Shown: positions 1 through 6,200 of the stretch, in pieces | How positions within the stretch are numbered: the first letter of the stretch is position 1 | How the letters are laid out: each line of letters begins with the position of its first letter | Source of the DNA: Prevotellaceae bacterium | Lineage (GTDB): Bacteria > Bacteroidota > Bacteroidia > Bacteroidales > UBA932 | Direction of reading: 5' to 3' | Assembly: GCA_031290755.1 (NCBI GenBank) | Contig: JAITMY010000186.1 | Location: 1 to 6,277 of the forward strand | Length of the DNA stretch: 6,277 bases | Position numbers and translations under genes: made by a program | Notes under the pieces: generated by a model | What the model was told of the DNA's origin: nothing | The model's input: only the letters and a program-made list of their open reading frames with translations | Database searches by the model: none

Positions 1-880
1 CGGCGGCAAGGGGTCGCTGCCGCTGGCGGGCACGGCGGTGTACATGACCGCCTACCCGCGCCACAGCGCCGGCAGCCTGCCGGCAGCCGCCCTCGCCCCG
101 CGGCAGTGGCTGTACCAAACGCCGGAGGACATACTCATCAAGGCCTCGAACGGCGCGAGCAACTTCGGCAACCACTTTGGGCAGCCCCTGATATGCGGCT
201 CGCTGCTCACCTTTGAGCAGGAGCGCAACGGCAAGCTGTACGGCTACGACAAGGTTATCATGCTGGCGGGGGGCGTGGGCATGGGCAAAAAGGCCGACAG
301 CCTGAAGGCCACGCCCGCGCCGGGGCACGTGGTGGTGGTGCTGGGCGGCGACAACTACCGCATCGGCATGGGCGGCGGCGCAGTGAGCAGCGTGGCCACC
401 GGCGAGTACGCCAACGCCATCGAGCTGAACGCCGTGCAGCGCGCCAACCCCGAAATGCAGAAGCGCGTGTTCAACGCCATCCGTGCGCTGTGCGAGGGGG
501 CGCAGAACCCCATTGTCTCCATCCACGACCACGGCGCGGGCGGCCACCTCAACTGCCTGTCGGAGCTGGTGGAGGCCACTGGCGGCGAAATAGACCTCAG
601 CCGGCTGCCCGTTGGCGACCCCACGCTGTCGGCCAAGGAGCTGGTGGGCAACGAAAGCCAAGAGCGCATGGGGCTAGTGCTGCATGAGGACGACCTGCCC
701 CTGCTGCGCCGCATCGCCGAGCGCGAGCGGGCGCCTATGTACGTGGTAGGCCGCTGCACCGGCGACATGAGGTTCTCCTTCGTGAACCCCGCCACCGGCG
801 AAAAACCCATCGACCTGCTGCTCGCCGACATGTTCGGCAACCCGCCCAAAACGGTTATGCGGGATAGCACTACACCCTAA
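1..880 (+). CDS. purL: Phosphoribosylformylglycinamidine synthase (PurL, large type), 5'-partial and ending early
   Basis: FGAM synthase converts FGAR, glutamine and ATP to FGAM in cytoplasmic de novo purine synthesis. The frame is already open at base 2 and the true start lies upstream; 292 residues are visible. Recognisable PurL blocks in order are GGKGSLPLAGTAVYM, IKASNGASNFGNHFGQPLI, DKVIMLAGGVG, GGDNYRIGMGGGAVSS, NAVQRANPEMQKR, SIHDHGAGGHLNCLSELVEA, GNESQERMG and ERERAPMYVVG. They cover the first AIR-synthase-like N and C domains, including the conserved DHGAGG active-site segment. Large-type PurL of Bacteroidales is about 1,230 residues, from memory. After the PPKTVMRD block it should continue through the second AIRS-like half and a C-terminal class I glutaminase domain. 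Here the frame stops four residues later (STTP, then TAA and TAG), so that half is absent. It could be a natural split gene, a decayed gene or an assembly join. The family call is very secure; the functional state is unknown. Confidence 0.95.
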   Translation, partial: GGKGSLPLAGTAVYMTAYPRHSAGSLPAAALAPRQWLYQTPEDILIKASNGASNFGNHFGQPLICGSLLTFEQERNGKLYGYDKVIMLAGGVGMGKKADSLKATPAPGHVVVVLGGDNYRIGMGGGAVSSVATGEYANAIELNAVQRANPEMQKRVFNAIRALCEGAQNPIVSIHDHGAGGHLNCLSELVEATGGEIDLSRLPVGDPTLSAKELVGNESQERMGLVLHEDDLPLLRRIAERERAPMYVVGRCTGDMRFSFVNPATGEKPIDLLLADMFGNPPKTVMRDSTTP

Positions 881-884
881 TAGC

Positions 885-3029
885 TTAGTTCGGAGCGTTC
901 TTGATAGCCTGCATGATGCGCTGCGCCTGCTGCCGGTTGCCGGTGCGCTCGTACATCTGCGCCATGAGCTGGTAGGCCGGCTTGAAGTTGCCGCGCAGCT
1001 GCACTACCCTGTTGAGGCAGCGCAGCGCGGCGTTGGGGTTGTTCTCCTGCGCGTAGATGTTGGCCGCTATCCACAGGCCGGATATTTCGCGGGGGTTGAG
1101 CTTCGTGATGGCGTTGGCTGCCACCATAGCGTTGGCAAAATCTCTCCGGTTGTAGTAGCCCTCGGCCAGATAGTTGAGGGCGGTGGTGTTGCCCTTGTTG
1201 AAGCCCGCCCAGTGCTTGGCCAGCCGCAGCACCGAGTCCGGCTCCTGCGCGTGGGAGTAGGCGGTGATGAGGTTGCTCAGCGCCTGCTCGCTGTAGGGGT
1301 CGTAGGCCAGCGCCTGCTGCGCGAGGGCTGTGGCCTCCGCCAGCTGCCCCTGCTGTAGGGCTTGGTAGCTGCGCAGGTCGTGCCGGTCTTCGCGCTTCAG
1401 CACAATGCAGATGGGCACGCCGTCCACCTTAATCTGGTAGGCGGTGTTCTTGGGGGGGAAGGCCTTGGCGCTCTTCAGCAGCTCGGGGTTGATGCCCGTG
1501 ATGCTGAAGATGGCGTAGTCCCAATCGCTGTTGCCGCGCTCGTTCCAGCGCACGAAGCCGACGGAGAAATCAGCCGTATCGTGGCGGAAAAAGTACTTCA
1601 CCGATGCCGGATGCCACGCCACCACCTTTGTTTTGCGCGCGCTGTCGGGGGCGCCGCTCCGGGCCACGTCGGCCTTCACCCACTCCGAGGCCTCGCGGGT
1701 GGAGTGGTAGTAGTAGTCCATTTCGTAGCTGCCGTAGGCGCCCTTGATGCCGTCCACCAGCGGGTTGAAGTAAACGTACTCGTAGGGGTGGTTGCGCGCA
1801 ACAAAGAGCATGGGTTGCAGCAGCAGCGCCACCGGCAGCGCCCACAGGGTCAGCCGGATGTACCTGCGCTTGGCTATGCCCGCCAAGGCGCTGAAGCCAA
1901 GCCCCGCCGCGGCCACCAGGGGGGGGTACATGAACGTGGCGTGGCGCCAGCCGCCGTAGAGGTTGGCGCCGGTGTAGATAATCCAAAACACCGGAAAGAT
2001 GAGGGCAAAGTAAACCACAAAGGTGCCAAAGCGGTTTTCCTTCTTTAGCCCGCCGGCAAAGAGGTAGGCCACCGCGCCAAGAATCACCGCGAGCGGCGCC
2101 GTAATCAGGATGTACTTGGGGAGGTAGTACCACGGGTTGGTGTCCGACCACACCATTTTCCCCTCGTAAACGTGGCGCAGGATAACGTTCCAGTGCGACA
2201 TGCTCTGGAACGTTTCGCGCACGTGCGCTAAGGGGCTTACCAGCGCGTAGGGCCACAGCAAAACGCCCAGCGCAAAGCCCGCCGCCGAGATGCCCAGCCC
2301 GTAGAGCAGCAGGCGCTGAAAGAGCCGCTCGGCCTGCGCCCGTCCGTCCTCACGGCGGCGCAGCGCCCAGCACTGCGCGGCGAAGTAGGCCACGCCAAAC
2401 ACGCCAAAGTAGCCTATCAGCAGCAGGCCGCCGATCCTCGTGGCCAGCGCCAGCCCAATGCTCACCGCCGCCATAGCCACCACCTTGCGGGGCGGCTTGG
2501 GGAAGGTTTGAAAAAAGCGAAAGAGGTAGTAGATGCCCATCATGACCATCGCGGCAAATGGCGGGTCTTTCAGGTTGTTGAAGGAGTGCCCCAGAAAGCG
2601 CGGCGAAAAGAAGAACAGCGCCAGCGTGAGGATGGCGGCAGGCCACCTTCGGCTAACGCGAAAAACGAGCAGGGCGGCGAACAGCATGGCAATCCACCCA
2701 AAGGTGGAGGACACCGCGTGGCGCACCGCCATGATGTTGTCTATCCCCAGCGTGTCGTAGATGAGGTAGGAGATGTTGTCGGGCAGCTGCCCGAACATGT
2801 GCAGGTCGCTGGCGCCGTTCTTGGGGTTGATGTGGACAGCGGTGGAGTCCTTGCCGAGCGTTTTGTAGAAGCTCACCACGTCGCGGGCGTGGCCGAGGTG
2901 GAAGTGCTCGTCGCCCGACATCCCCGCGTCCCTGCTCAGCAGCAGCATCGTAAAAAGCAGCGCCGCGGCCAGGGCAGAGAACACCCACAAGCCAGCATTT
3001 TGCTTGTTTTTGAAAGAAAGATTTTTCAT
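885..3029 (-). CDS. GT-C (ArnT/PMT-like, family 39-type) membrane glycosyltransferase with C-terminal TPR-like tail
   Basis: This 714-residue integral membrane protein probably transfers a sugar from a polyprenyl-phosphate donor to an acceptor on the periplasmic side. About 11 hydrophobic segments are visible, near residues 13-32, 105-125, 129-142, 156-172, 184-220 (probably two), 238-260, 303-326, 335-353, 366-384 and 391-410. The first outer loop carries SGDEHFHLGHARD (D40, E41), the usual site of the GT-C catalytic acid. A second block, SPRFLGHSFNNLKDPPF (residues 142-158), is typical of this family. Residues 411-550 form a soluble region beginning YEYVYFNPLVDGIKGAYGSYE, and residues 551-712 look like four or five degenerate TPR helix pairs. 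Positive residues before TM1 suggest an N-in topology, which puts the tail in the periplasm. The ATG follows a good promoter. Acceptor and donor are unknown; lipid A, another glycan or protein are all possible. Its stop lies 4 bp from the convergent purL stop. Confidence 0.85.
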   Translation of the reverse strand: MKNLSFKNKQNAGLWVFSALAAALLFTMLLLSRDAGMSGDEHFHLGHARDVVSFYKTLGKDSTAVHINPKNGASDLHMFGQLPDNISYLIYDTLGIDNIMAVRHAVSSTFGWIAMLFAALLVFRVSRRWPAAILTLALFFFSPRFLGHSFNNLKDPPFAAMVMMGIYYLFRFFQTFPKPPRKVVAMAAVSIGLALATRIGGLLLIGYFGVFGVAYFAAQCWALRRREDGRAQAERLFQRLLLYGLGISAAGFALGVLLWPYALVSPLAHVRETFQSMSHWNVILRHVYEGKMVWSDTNPWYYLPKYILITAPLAVILGAVAYLFAGGLKKENRFGTFVVYFALIFPVFWIIYTGANLYGGWRHATFMYPPLVAAAGLGFSALAGIAKRRYIRLTLWALPVALLLQPMLFVARNHPYEYVYFNPLVDGIKGAYGSYEMDYYYHSTREASEWVKADVARSGAPDSARKTKVVAWHPASVKYFFRHDTADFSVGFVRWNERGNSDWDYAIFSITGINPELLKSAKAFPPKNTAYQIKVDGVPICIVLKREDRHDLRSYQALQQGQLAEATALAQQALAYDPYSEQALSNLITAYSHAQEPDSVLRLAKHWAGFNKGNTTALNYLAEGYYNRRDFANAMVAANAITKLNPREISGLWIAANIYAQENNPNAALRCLNRVVQLRGNFKPAYQLMAQMYERTGNRQQAQRIMQAIKNAPN

Positions 3030-3071
3030 TATTTGAGATATTTTACCTATCTACTCCCCAATATCAAGGCG

Positions 3072-3101
3072 CAAAGATAAGGAAAAACGGTAAAAAAGCA
3101 A
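3072..3101 (-). promoter_or_regulatory. Bacteroides-type promoter for the GT-C glycosyltransferase gene
   Basis: Read on the minus strand, a -7 box TATCTTTG lies at 3079-3072 and a -33 TTG at 3101-3099. The 19-bp spacing between them matches the Bacteroidota sigma-ABfr pattern (TTTG-N19-21-TAnnTTTG). Transcription would start near 3066, giving a leader of roughly 35-40 nt before the ATG at 3029. No Shine-Dalgarno sequence is obvious, which is usual in this phylum. Confidence 0.75.
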
Positions 3102-3119
3102 CGGACATAAAATATTTTG

Positions 3120-3127
3120 TATCTTTG
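3120..3127 (+). promoter_or_regulatory. Bacteroides-type -7 box for the polyprenyl synthase gene and the operon behind it
   Basis: TATCTTTG matches TAnnTTTG exactly. No TTG stands 19-21 bp upstream; that place (about 3097-3101) is A-rich and overlaps the -33 element of the opposing promoter. A transcript would begin near 3132-3134, about 22 nt before the ATG at 3155. This location also rules out the upstream in-frame TTG at 3125 as the start codon, since it sits inside the -7 box. Confidence 0.65.
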
Positions 3128-3154
3128 TCGGCTTTTTGCTTTGAAGTAGTAGCT

Positions 3155-4126
3155 ATGACAATACACGAAATACAAAACGCAGTGAAGGACGAGCTGAGGC
3201 TGTTCGAGCCGTTTTTCCGGCAGCAGCTGCAATCGTCCGTGCCGATGCTCTCGGCGATAACCAGCTACCTGTACCGGGTTAAGGGCAAGCAGCTGCGCCC
3301 CCTGCTGGTGTTCCTGTCGGCGAAGGTGAACGGCGAGGTGTGCCAAAAAACCTACGCCGGCGCTGCGCTGATGGAGCTGCTGCACACCGCCACCCTCATG
3401 CACGACGACGTGGTGGACGAGGCCAACGAGCGGCGCAACCGCCTCTCCATACAGGCGCTGTGGGACTCTAAGAAGGCCATCCTGTCGGGCGACTTCCTCC
3501 TGTCGCGGGGGGTGCTGGTGGCGCTGGAGCACCAGAGCGTGGCGTTCCTCCACATCGCAACGAACACCATACGCGACATGAGCGAGGGCGAAATGCAGCA
3601 GCTGGCGCGCGCCAACCGGCTGGAGTGGTCGGAGGAAGGCTACTTCGACATTATCCGCAAGAAAACGGCCTCGCTCATTCAGAACTGCACCGCGATAGGC
3701 GCCCACTCCGTGGGGGCGCAGGGCGACCGGCTGGCGGCGATAGGGCGCTACGGCGAGCTGCTGGGGGTGGCGTTCCAGCTGCGCGACGATGTGCTCGACT
3801 TCCACAGCAGCGCCTTCACCGGCAAGGCCTGCGGCAACGACATTCGCGAGCGAAAGATTACCCTGCCGCTGATTTACGCGCTGGGCAGGGTGGGCAAGGA
3901 GGAGCAGCGCCGCGTGCTGTCGCTGGTGGCAACGGCCAAGGCCAAGAGCCAAAACGTAGGCCAGGTTACCCGCTTCGTTGCCGAGCAGGGCGGGCTGGCC
4001 TACACCGACGAGGTGGCGCACCGCTACTGCCGCGAGGCCAAGCAGGCGCTGCTGCCCTTCCCCGACTCGGAGGCTAAAGCGGCGCTCTGCGGCCTCGCCG
4101 ACTACGTTACCGAGCGAAAAAAGTAG
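3155..4126 (+). CDS. Trans-polyprenyl diphosphate synthase (octaprenyl/IspB-like, long chain)
   Basis: This cytoplasmic enzyme extends farnesyl or geranylgeranyl diphosphate with IPP units to make the long prenyl tail used for quinones. The 323-residue product has every class I trans-prenyltransferase landmark: GKQLRP (44-49), the first aspartate-rich motif HDDVVDEANERR (D84, D85, D88), GDFLLSR (112-118), the second aspartate-rich motif FQLRDDVLD (D211, D212, D215) and GNDIRERKITLPLI (227-240). The residues four and five places before the first motif are small (T80, A79), which in this family allows a long product; the exact chain length cannot be read. The ATG at 3155 is preferred because the longer frame would start inside the promoter. 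It heads a + strand run and ends 33 bp before the acyltransferase. No motif residue is missing. Menaquinone side-chain synthesis is the likeliest role. Confidence 0.93.
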   Translation: MTIHEIQNAVKDELRLFEPFFRQQLQSSVPMLSAITSYLYRVKGKQLRPLLVFLSAKVNGEVCQKTYAGAALMELLHTATLMHDDVVDEANERRNRLSIQALWDSKKAILSGDFLLSRGVLVALEHQSVAFLHIATNTIRDMSEGEMQQLARANRLEWSEEGYFDIIRKKTASLIQNCTAIGAHSVGAQGDRLAAIGRYGELLGVAFQLRDDVLDFHSSAFTGKACGNDIRERKITLPLIYALGRVGKEEQRRVLSLVATAKAKSQNVGQVTRFVAEQGGLAYTDEVAHRYCREAKQALLPFPDSEAKAALCGLADYVTERKK

Positions 4127-4144
4127 CACGTTACACTTTTTTTT
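4117..4144 (+). terminator. Weak A/T inverted repeat with T8 tract after the polyprenyl synthase gene
   Basis: AAAAAAGT at 4117-4124 can pair with ACTTTTTT at 4135-4142 around a 10-nt loop, and a run of eight T residues spans 4137-4144. The stem is nearly all A-T and begins inside the last codons, so as a terminator it would be poor. It may just be the A/T-rich DNA that precedes Bacteroidota promoters. At most it would reduce read-through into the next gene. Confidence 0.2.
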
Positions 4145-4146
4145 AC

Positions 4147-4154
4147 TACCTTCG
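4147..4154 (+). promoter_or_regulatory. Possible -7 box immediately before the acyltransferase gene
   Basis: TACCTTCG differs from TAnnTTTG at one position. It ends 5 bp before the ATG at 4160, so transcription from it would start at or very near the start codon, giving a leaderless or almost leaderless message. No good TTG sits 19-21 bp upstream. This would be an internal promoter within the run of genes, and the call rests on the single box. Confidence 0.35.
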
Positions 4155-4159
4155 CCCAC

Positions 4160-5068
4160 ATGAAACGTTTTTTGGCCGCCATAGGCTCCTTTTTACTCCG
4201 AGCGCTGCTGCGCTGCGTAGGCGTGCTGCCTCGCGGCTGCCTCTGTGCGCTGTCCAACGCGCTGGCTTTTTTGGCCGGCAGCGTGGTGGGCTACCGGCGC
4301 AAGGTGGTCATGGGCAACCTGCGCAAGGCTTTCCCCGAAAAGGAGGAGAAGGCGCTGCGCAGCATAGCCGCCGCATCGTACCGCAACTTTTTCGACACCG
4401 TGCTCAGCATCCTGCGCATTCGCTACGCCTCGCGGCGGCGCGTGATGCGCTCGGTGGCGTACAAGAACCTGTCCATGATGCAGCAGCTCTACAGCAAGGG
4501 GAAGGACGGCGTTCTGCTCGCGGGGCACTACTCCTGCTGGGAGTACATCGGCACGGTGCAGCCCTCCATCGGGCACCAGACGGTGGCGGCCTACCAGCCC
4601 ACGGCGTTTGCGCCGCTGGAGCGCGTTGTTACCGAGGCGCGTAGCCGCTTTGGCGCACAGATGGCCGTGCTCAAGGACGTGTTTCGCGTGCTGCTGGCGC
4701 ATCAGGCAAAGGGCGAGCTTACGATGACGCTCATGGTGTCCGACCAGTCGCCGGCGGAGGGTGCCTGCTCGCACTGGGTGCGCCTGCTGGGGCAGCCCAC
4801 GCCGGTGCTCGTGGGGCCAGAGCGCATTGCGCAAAAGCTCAACAGCGCCGTGATGTACCTGCGCATCACCTGCCCACGGCGCCTCTGCTACGAGTACGAG
4901 CTGGTGATGCTGAGCGAAAACGCCGCGCTGGAGGAGCCTATGGCCATCACCAAGCGCTTCTACGCCGCGCTGGAGGAAGACATCCGGCGAGCGCCGCAGG
5001 CGTGGATGTGGACACACCGGCGCTGGAAGCACCAAGCGCTGTACACAGGGGAAGTAACGTTAGAGTAG
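4160..5068 (+). CDS. Lipid A biosynthesis acyltransferase, LpxL/HtrB-like (lysophospholipid acyltransferase family)
   Basis: LpxL/HtrB enzymes add a secondary acyl chain to the lipid A precursor at the inner face of the cytoplasmic membrane. The 302-residue length is normal for the family. A hydrophobic N-terminal segment (about 5-44, interrupted by R and C residues) would anchor it. It is followed by YRRKVVMGNLRKAFPEK (45-61), a family signature. The catalytic HX4(D/E) motif is GHYSCWEY, with H123 and E128; the inner residues S-C replace the G-N or N-N I usually expect. VSDQSP (193-198), PTPVLVGPERIAQK (213-226) and the C-terminal PQAWMWTHRRWK (279-290) are also typical. It lies between the polyprenyl synthase and the SPOR gene on the same strand. 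The precise acyl donor and whether the acceptor is Kdo-bearing lipid A cannot be read; an ornithine-lipid or other acyltransferase is less likely. The start is supported by a clean ATG and a normal N-terminus. Confidence 0.9.
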   Translation: MKRFLAAIGSFLLRALLRCVGVLPRGCLCALSNALAFLAGSVVGYRRKVVMGNLRKAFPEKEEKALRSIAAASYRNFFDTVLSILRIRYASRRRVMRSVAYKNLSMMQQLYSKGKDGVLLAGHYSCWEYIGTVQPSIGHQTVAAYQPTAFAPLERVVTEARSRFGAQMAVLKDVFRVLLAHQAKGELTMTLMVSDQSPAEGACSHWVRLLGQPTPVLVGPERIAQKLNSAVMYLRITCPRRLCYEYELVMLSENAALEEPMAITKRFYAALEEDIRRAPQAWMWTHRRWKHQALYTGEVTLE

Positions 5069-5069
5069 A

Positions 5070-5082
5070 AACAATAATTGTT
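5070..5082. repeat. 13-bp palindrome in the gap before the HU-SPOR gene
   Basis: AACAAT-A-ATTGTT is a perfect inverted repeat with a 1-bp centre, in the 19-bp A/T-rich gap between the acyltransferase stop and the ATG at 5088. It could be a small operator-like site, but a palindrome this short in A/T-rich DNA can easily occur by chance. Confidence 0.25.
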
Positions 5083-5087
5083 GAGCT

Positions 5088-6167
5088 ATGGAAGAAATTG
5101 CTAAGCTGTTTATCGAGCTGCTAAAAGCGCACAACCGCGTGTCGCTGCCGGGGATGGGAGCCTTCGTTACGGCTCCGCAGCCTGCCGCCATTGGCAAGAA
5201 TAAAATAGCCCCGCCGACAAAAAACGTAACGTTCTCCAAATCGGAAACGTGGAACGACGGCCTGCTGGAGCAGCGCTGCGCCGAGCGCTACAGCGTTAGC
5301 GTAGAGGAGGCGCAGAAGAGGCTGCGCCAGCTGATTACCGACATCTGCTTCGAGCTGGACGCCAACGGCAAGCTCACGCTGCCCGGGCTGGGCGTGCTCA
5401 AGCAAAGCCCCTCGCGCGACATCAGCTTTGTGATGGACAAAAACCTGAACCTGAAGGGCGACTCCTACGGCCTGCCGGAGCTTGCCGTTGCGCCGGAGGC
5501 AGCAAAGGTGGAGGCAGCCGCGCCGCCCGTCGGCAAAAAGGAAGCGGCCACGTCCGCTGCCAAGGTGCACGGCTGGGAGGGCCAGCCTGAGAAGCGGACA
5601 GGCTGGGCCTCGCTGGGCAAAAACAACATCTCGCTGCTCATCCTGCTGGGCATTATCGTGGTGGCCATCTCGGCTATGGCGATGTTCATGGCGCTGAACC
5701 GCAGCAAGAGCGTGCAGGACTTCACCCTGCAAGCCGAAGCCGAGGCGCCGCAGGAGGAGGCCTACCCAGAGCTGCCGCCGCAGGATGATGATGAGGAGGA
5801 GGAGCAGCAGCAGGAGGAGGAAGAGGAGGAGTACCCCGACGAGGCGCCCCCCGCCAAGCGCGTAGCCACCCCCGCCCCCGTAAGGGCCAGCCAGCCCAAG
5901 CCCGCCGCCCCAAGGGCATCGGCGCCGCGGCAGGCACGCTGCAAGTACTGCATCATCGTGGCCAACTTCAACACCCACGAAGGCGCAAGGCTAAAGGCCG
6001 AGCGCTACAAGGAAAAAGGCTACAGCGCAGAGGTGGTGGCCGACCCCGAAAAAGGCCGCTACCGCGTGTCGCTGAACAGCTACCCCACCCACGAGGCCGC
6101 CAAGCGGCACCTGAACGAAGGGCTGCAATTCGCCAAAGATGCGTGGGTGCTGGAGGTCTGCAAATAG
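5088..6167 (+). CDS. HU (CCDC81-like) domain protein with one TM segment and a C-terminal SPOR domain
   Basis: The 359-residue protein has two halves joined through the inner membrane. Residues 1-125 hold two HU/IHF-like repeats of the bacterial CCDC81 type; the related cores VSLPGMGAFV (18-27) and LTLPGLGVLK (96-105) show the duplication. An Ala/Pro/Lys-rich linker leads to a single TM helix (about 180-203). After it come a strongly acidic tract (222-252, with runs of D, E and Q), a Pro/Ala/basic linker (253-283) and a SPOR domain (about 284-359; CIIVANFNTHEGARLKAERY, then YRVSLNSYPTHEAAKRHL). SPOR domains bind septal peptidoglycan stripped of stem peptides. With no signal peptide the HU part should be cytoplasmic and the SPOR part periplasmic. 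A role in division or wall remodelling is inferred. Cysteines at 285, 288 and 358 in the SPOR region could form a disulfide. It is 19 bp after the acyltransferase, so probably co-transcribed. Confidence 0.9.
   Translation: MEEIAKLFIELLKAHNRVSLPGMGAFVTAPQPAAIGKNKIAPPTKNVTFSKSETWNDGLLEQRCAERYSVSVEEAQKRLRQLITDICFELDANGKLTLPGLGVLKQSPSRDISFVMDKNLNLKGDSYGLPELAVAPEAAKVEAAAPPVGKKEAATSAAKVHGWEGQPEKRTGWASLGKNNISLLILLGIIVVAISAMAMFMALNRSKSVQDFTLQAEAEAPQEEAYPELPPQDDDEEEEQQQEEEEEEYPDEAPPAKRVATPAPVRASQPKPAAPRASAPRQARCKYCIIVANFNTHEGARLKAERYKEKGYSAEVVADPEKGRYRVSLNSYPTHEAAKRHLNEGLQFAKDAWVLEVCK
5784..5831 (+). repeat. Triplet-rich low-complexity tract encoding an Asp/Glu/Gln run
   Basis: Sixteen consecutive codons are GAT x3, GAG x4, CAG x3, then five GAG codons and one GAA, encoding D3-E4-Q3-E6 in the linker between the TM helix and the SPOR domain. 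Near-pure triplet runs are prone to slippage, and any change in whole triplets would stay in frame and alter only the length of the acidic spacer. Confidence 0.85.
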
Positions 6168-6182
6168 CGCCAACGCCGGCGC
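6167..6182 (+). other. Small GC-rich hairpin between the SPOR and UbiD-family genes
   Basis: GCGCC (6167-6171) pairs with GGCGC (6178-6182) around a 6-nt loop and begins at the last base of the SPOR gene's stop codon. No T tract follows, so it is not a standard intrinsic terminator. It might stabilise the mRNA end or be chance in GC-rich DNA. Confidence 0.25.
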
Positions 6183-6200
6183 GATAACCTACGCAACACC

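Noticed and set aside
1..880. Reading the fragment as the small-type PurL that works with PurS and PurQ
   Set aside because: The blocks GGDNYRIGMGGGAVSS, NAVQRANPEMQKR and DHGAGGHLN match the large-type Bacteroidota/proteobacterial enzyme, not the small type.
1362..2048. A 228-residue plus-strand frame inside the glycosyltransferase gene
   Set aside because: Its His/Val/Gly-rich translation has no domain, while the opposite strand encodes a coherent membrane protein across the same bases.
3125..3157. A longer start (TTG at 3125) for the polyprenyl synthase
   Set aside because: The codon lies inside the -7 box TATCTTTG, so it would be upstream of the transcript; the ATG at 3155 gives the normal family N-terminus.
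3047..4159. A 370-residue open frame on the minus strand opposite the polyprenyl synthase gene
   Set aside because: It mirrors the synthase gene almost end to end, is rich in Arg, Ala, Gln, Val and Leu with no recognisable motif, and runs through the glycosyltransferase promoter. It is a by-product of GC-rich codon use.
4193..5035. A 280-residue minus-strand frame opposite the acyltransferase
   Set aside because: The translation is Arg/His/Ala-rich without motifs, and the plus strand carries a complete LpxL-like protein with its catalytic residues.
5121..5978. A 285-residue minus-strand frame opposite the HU-SPOR gene, with a long Leu run
   Set aside because: The Leu run is just the complement of the GAG/CAG triplet tract, so it is not a real membrane segment.
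6167..6182. An intrinsic terminator after the SPOR gene
   Set aside because: The stem has only 5 bp and no T tract follows, so read-through into the UbiD-family gene is more likely.
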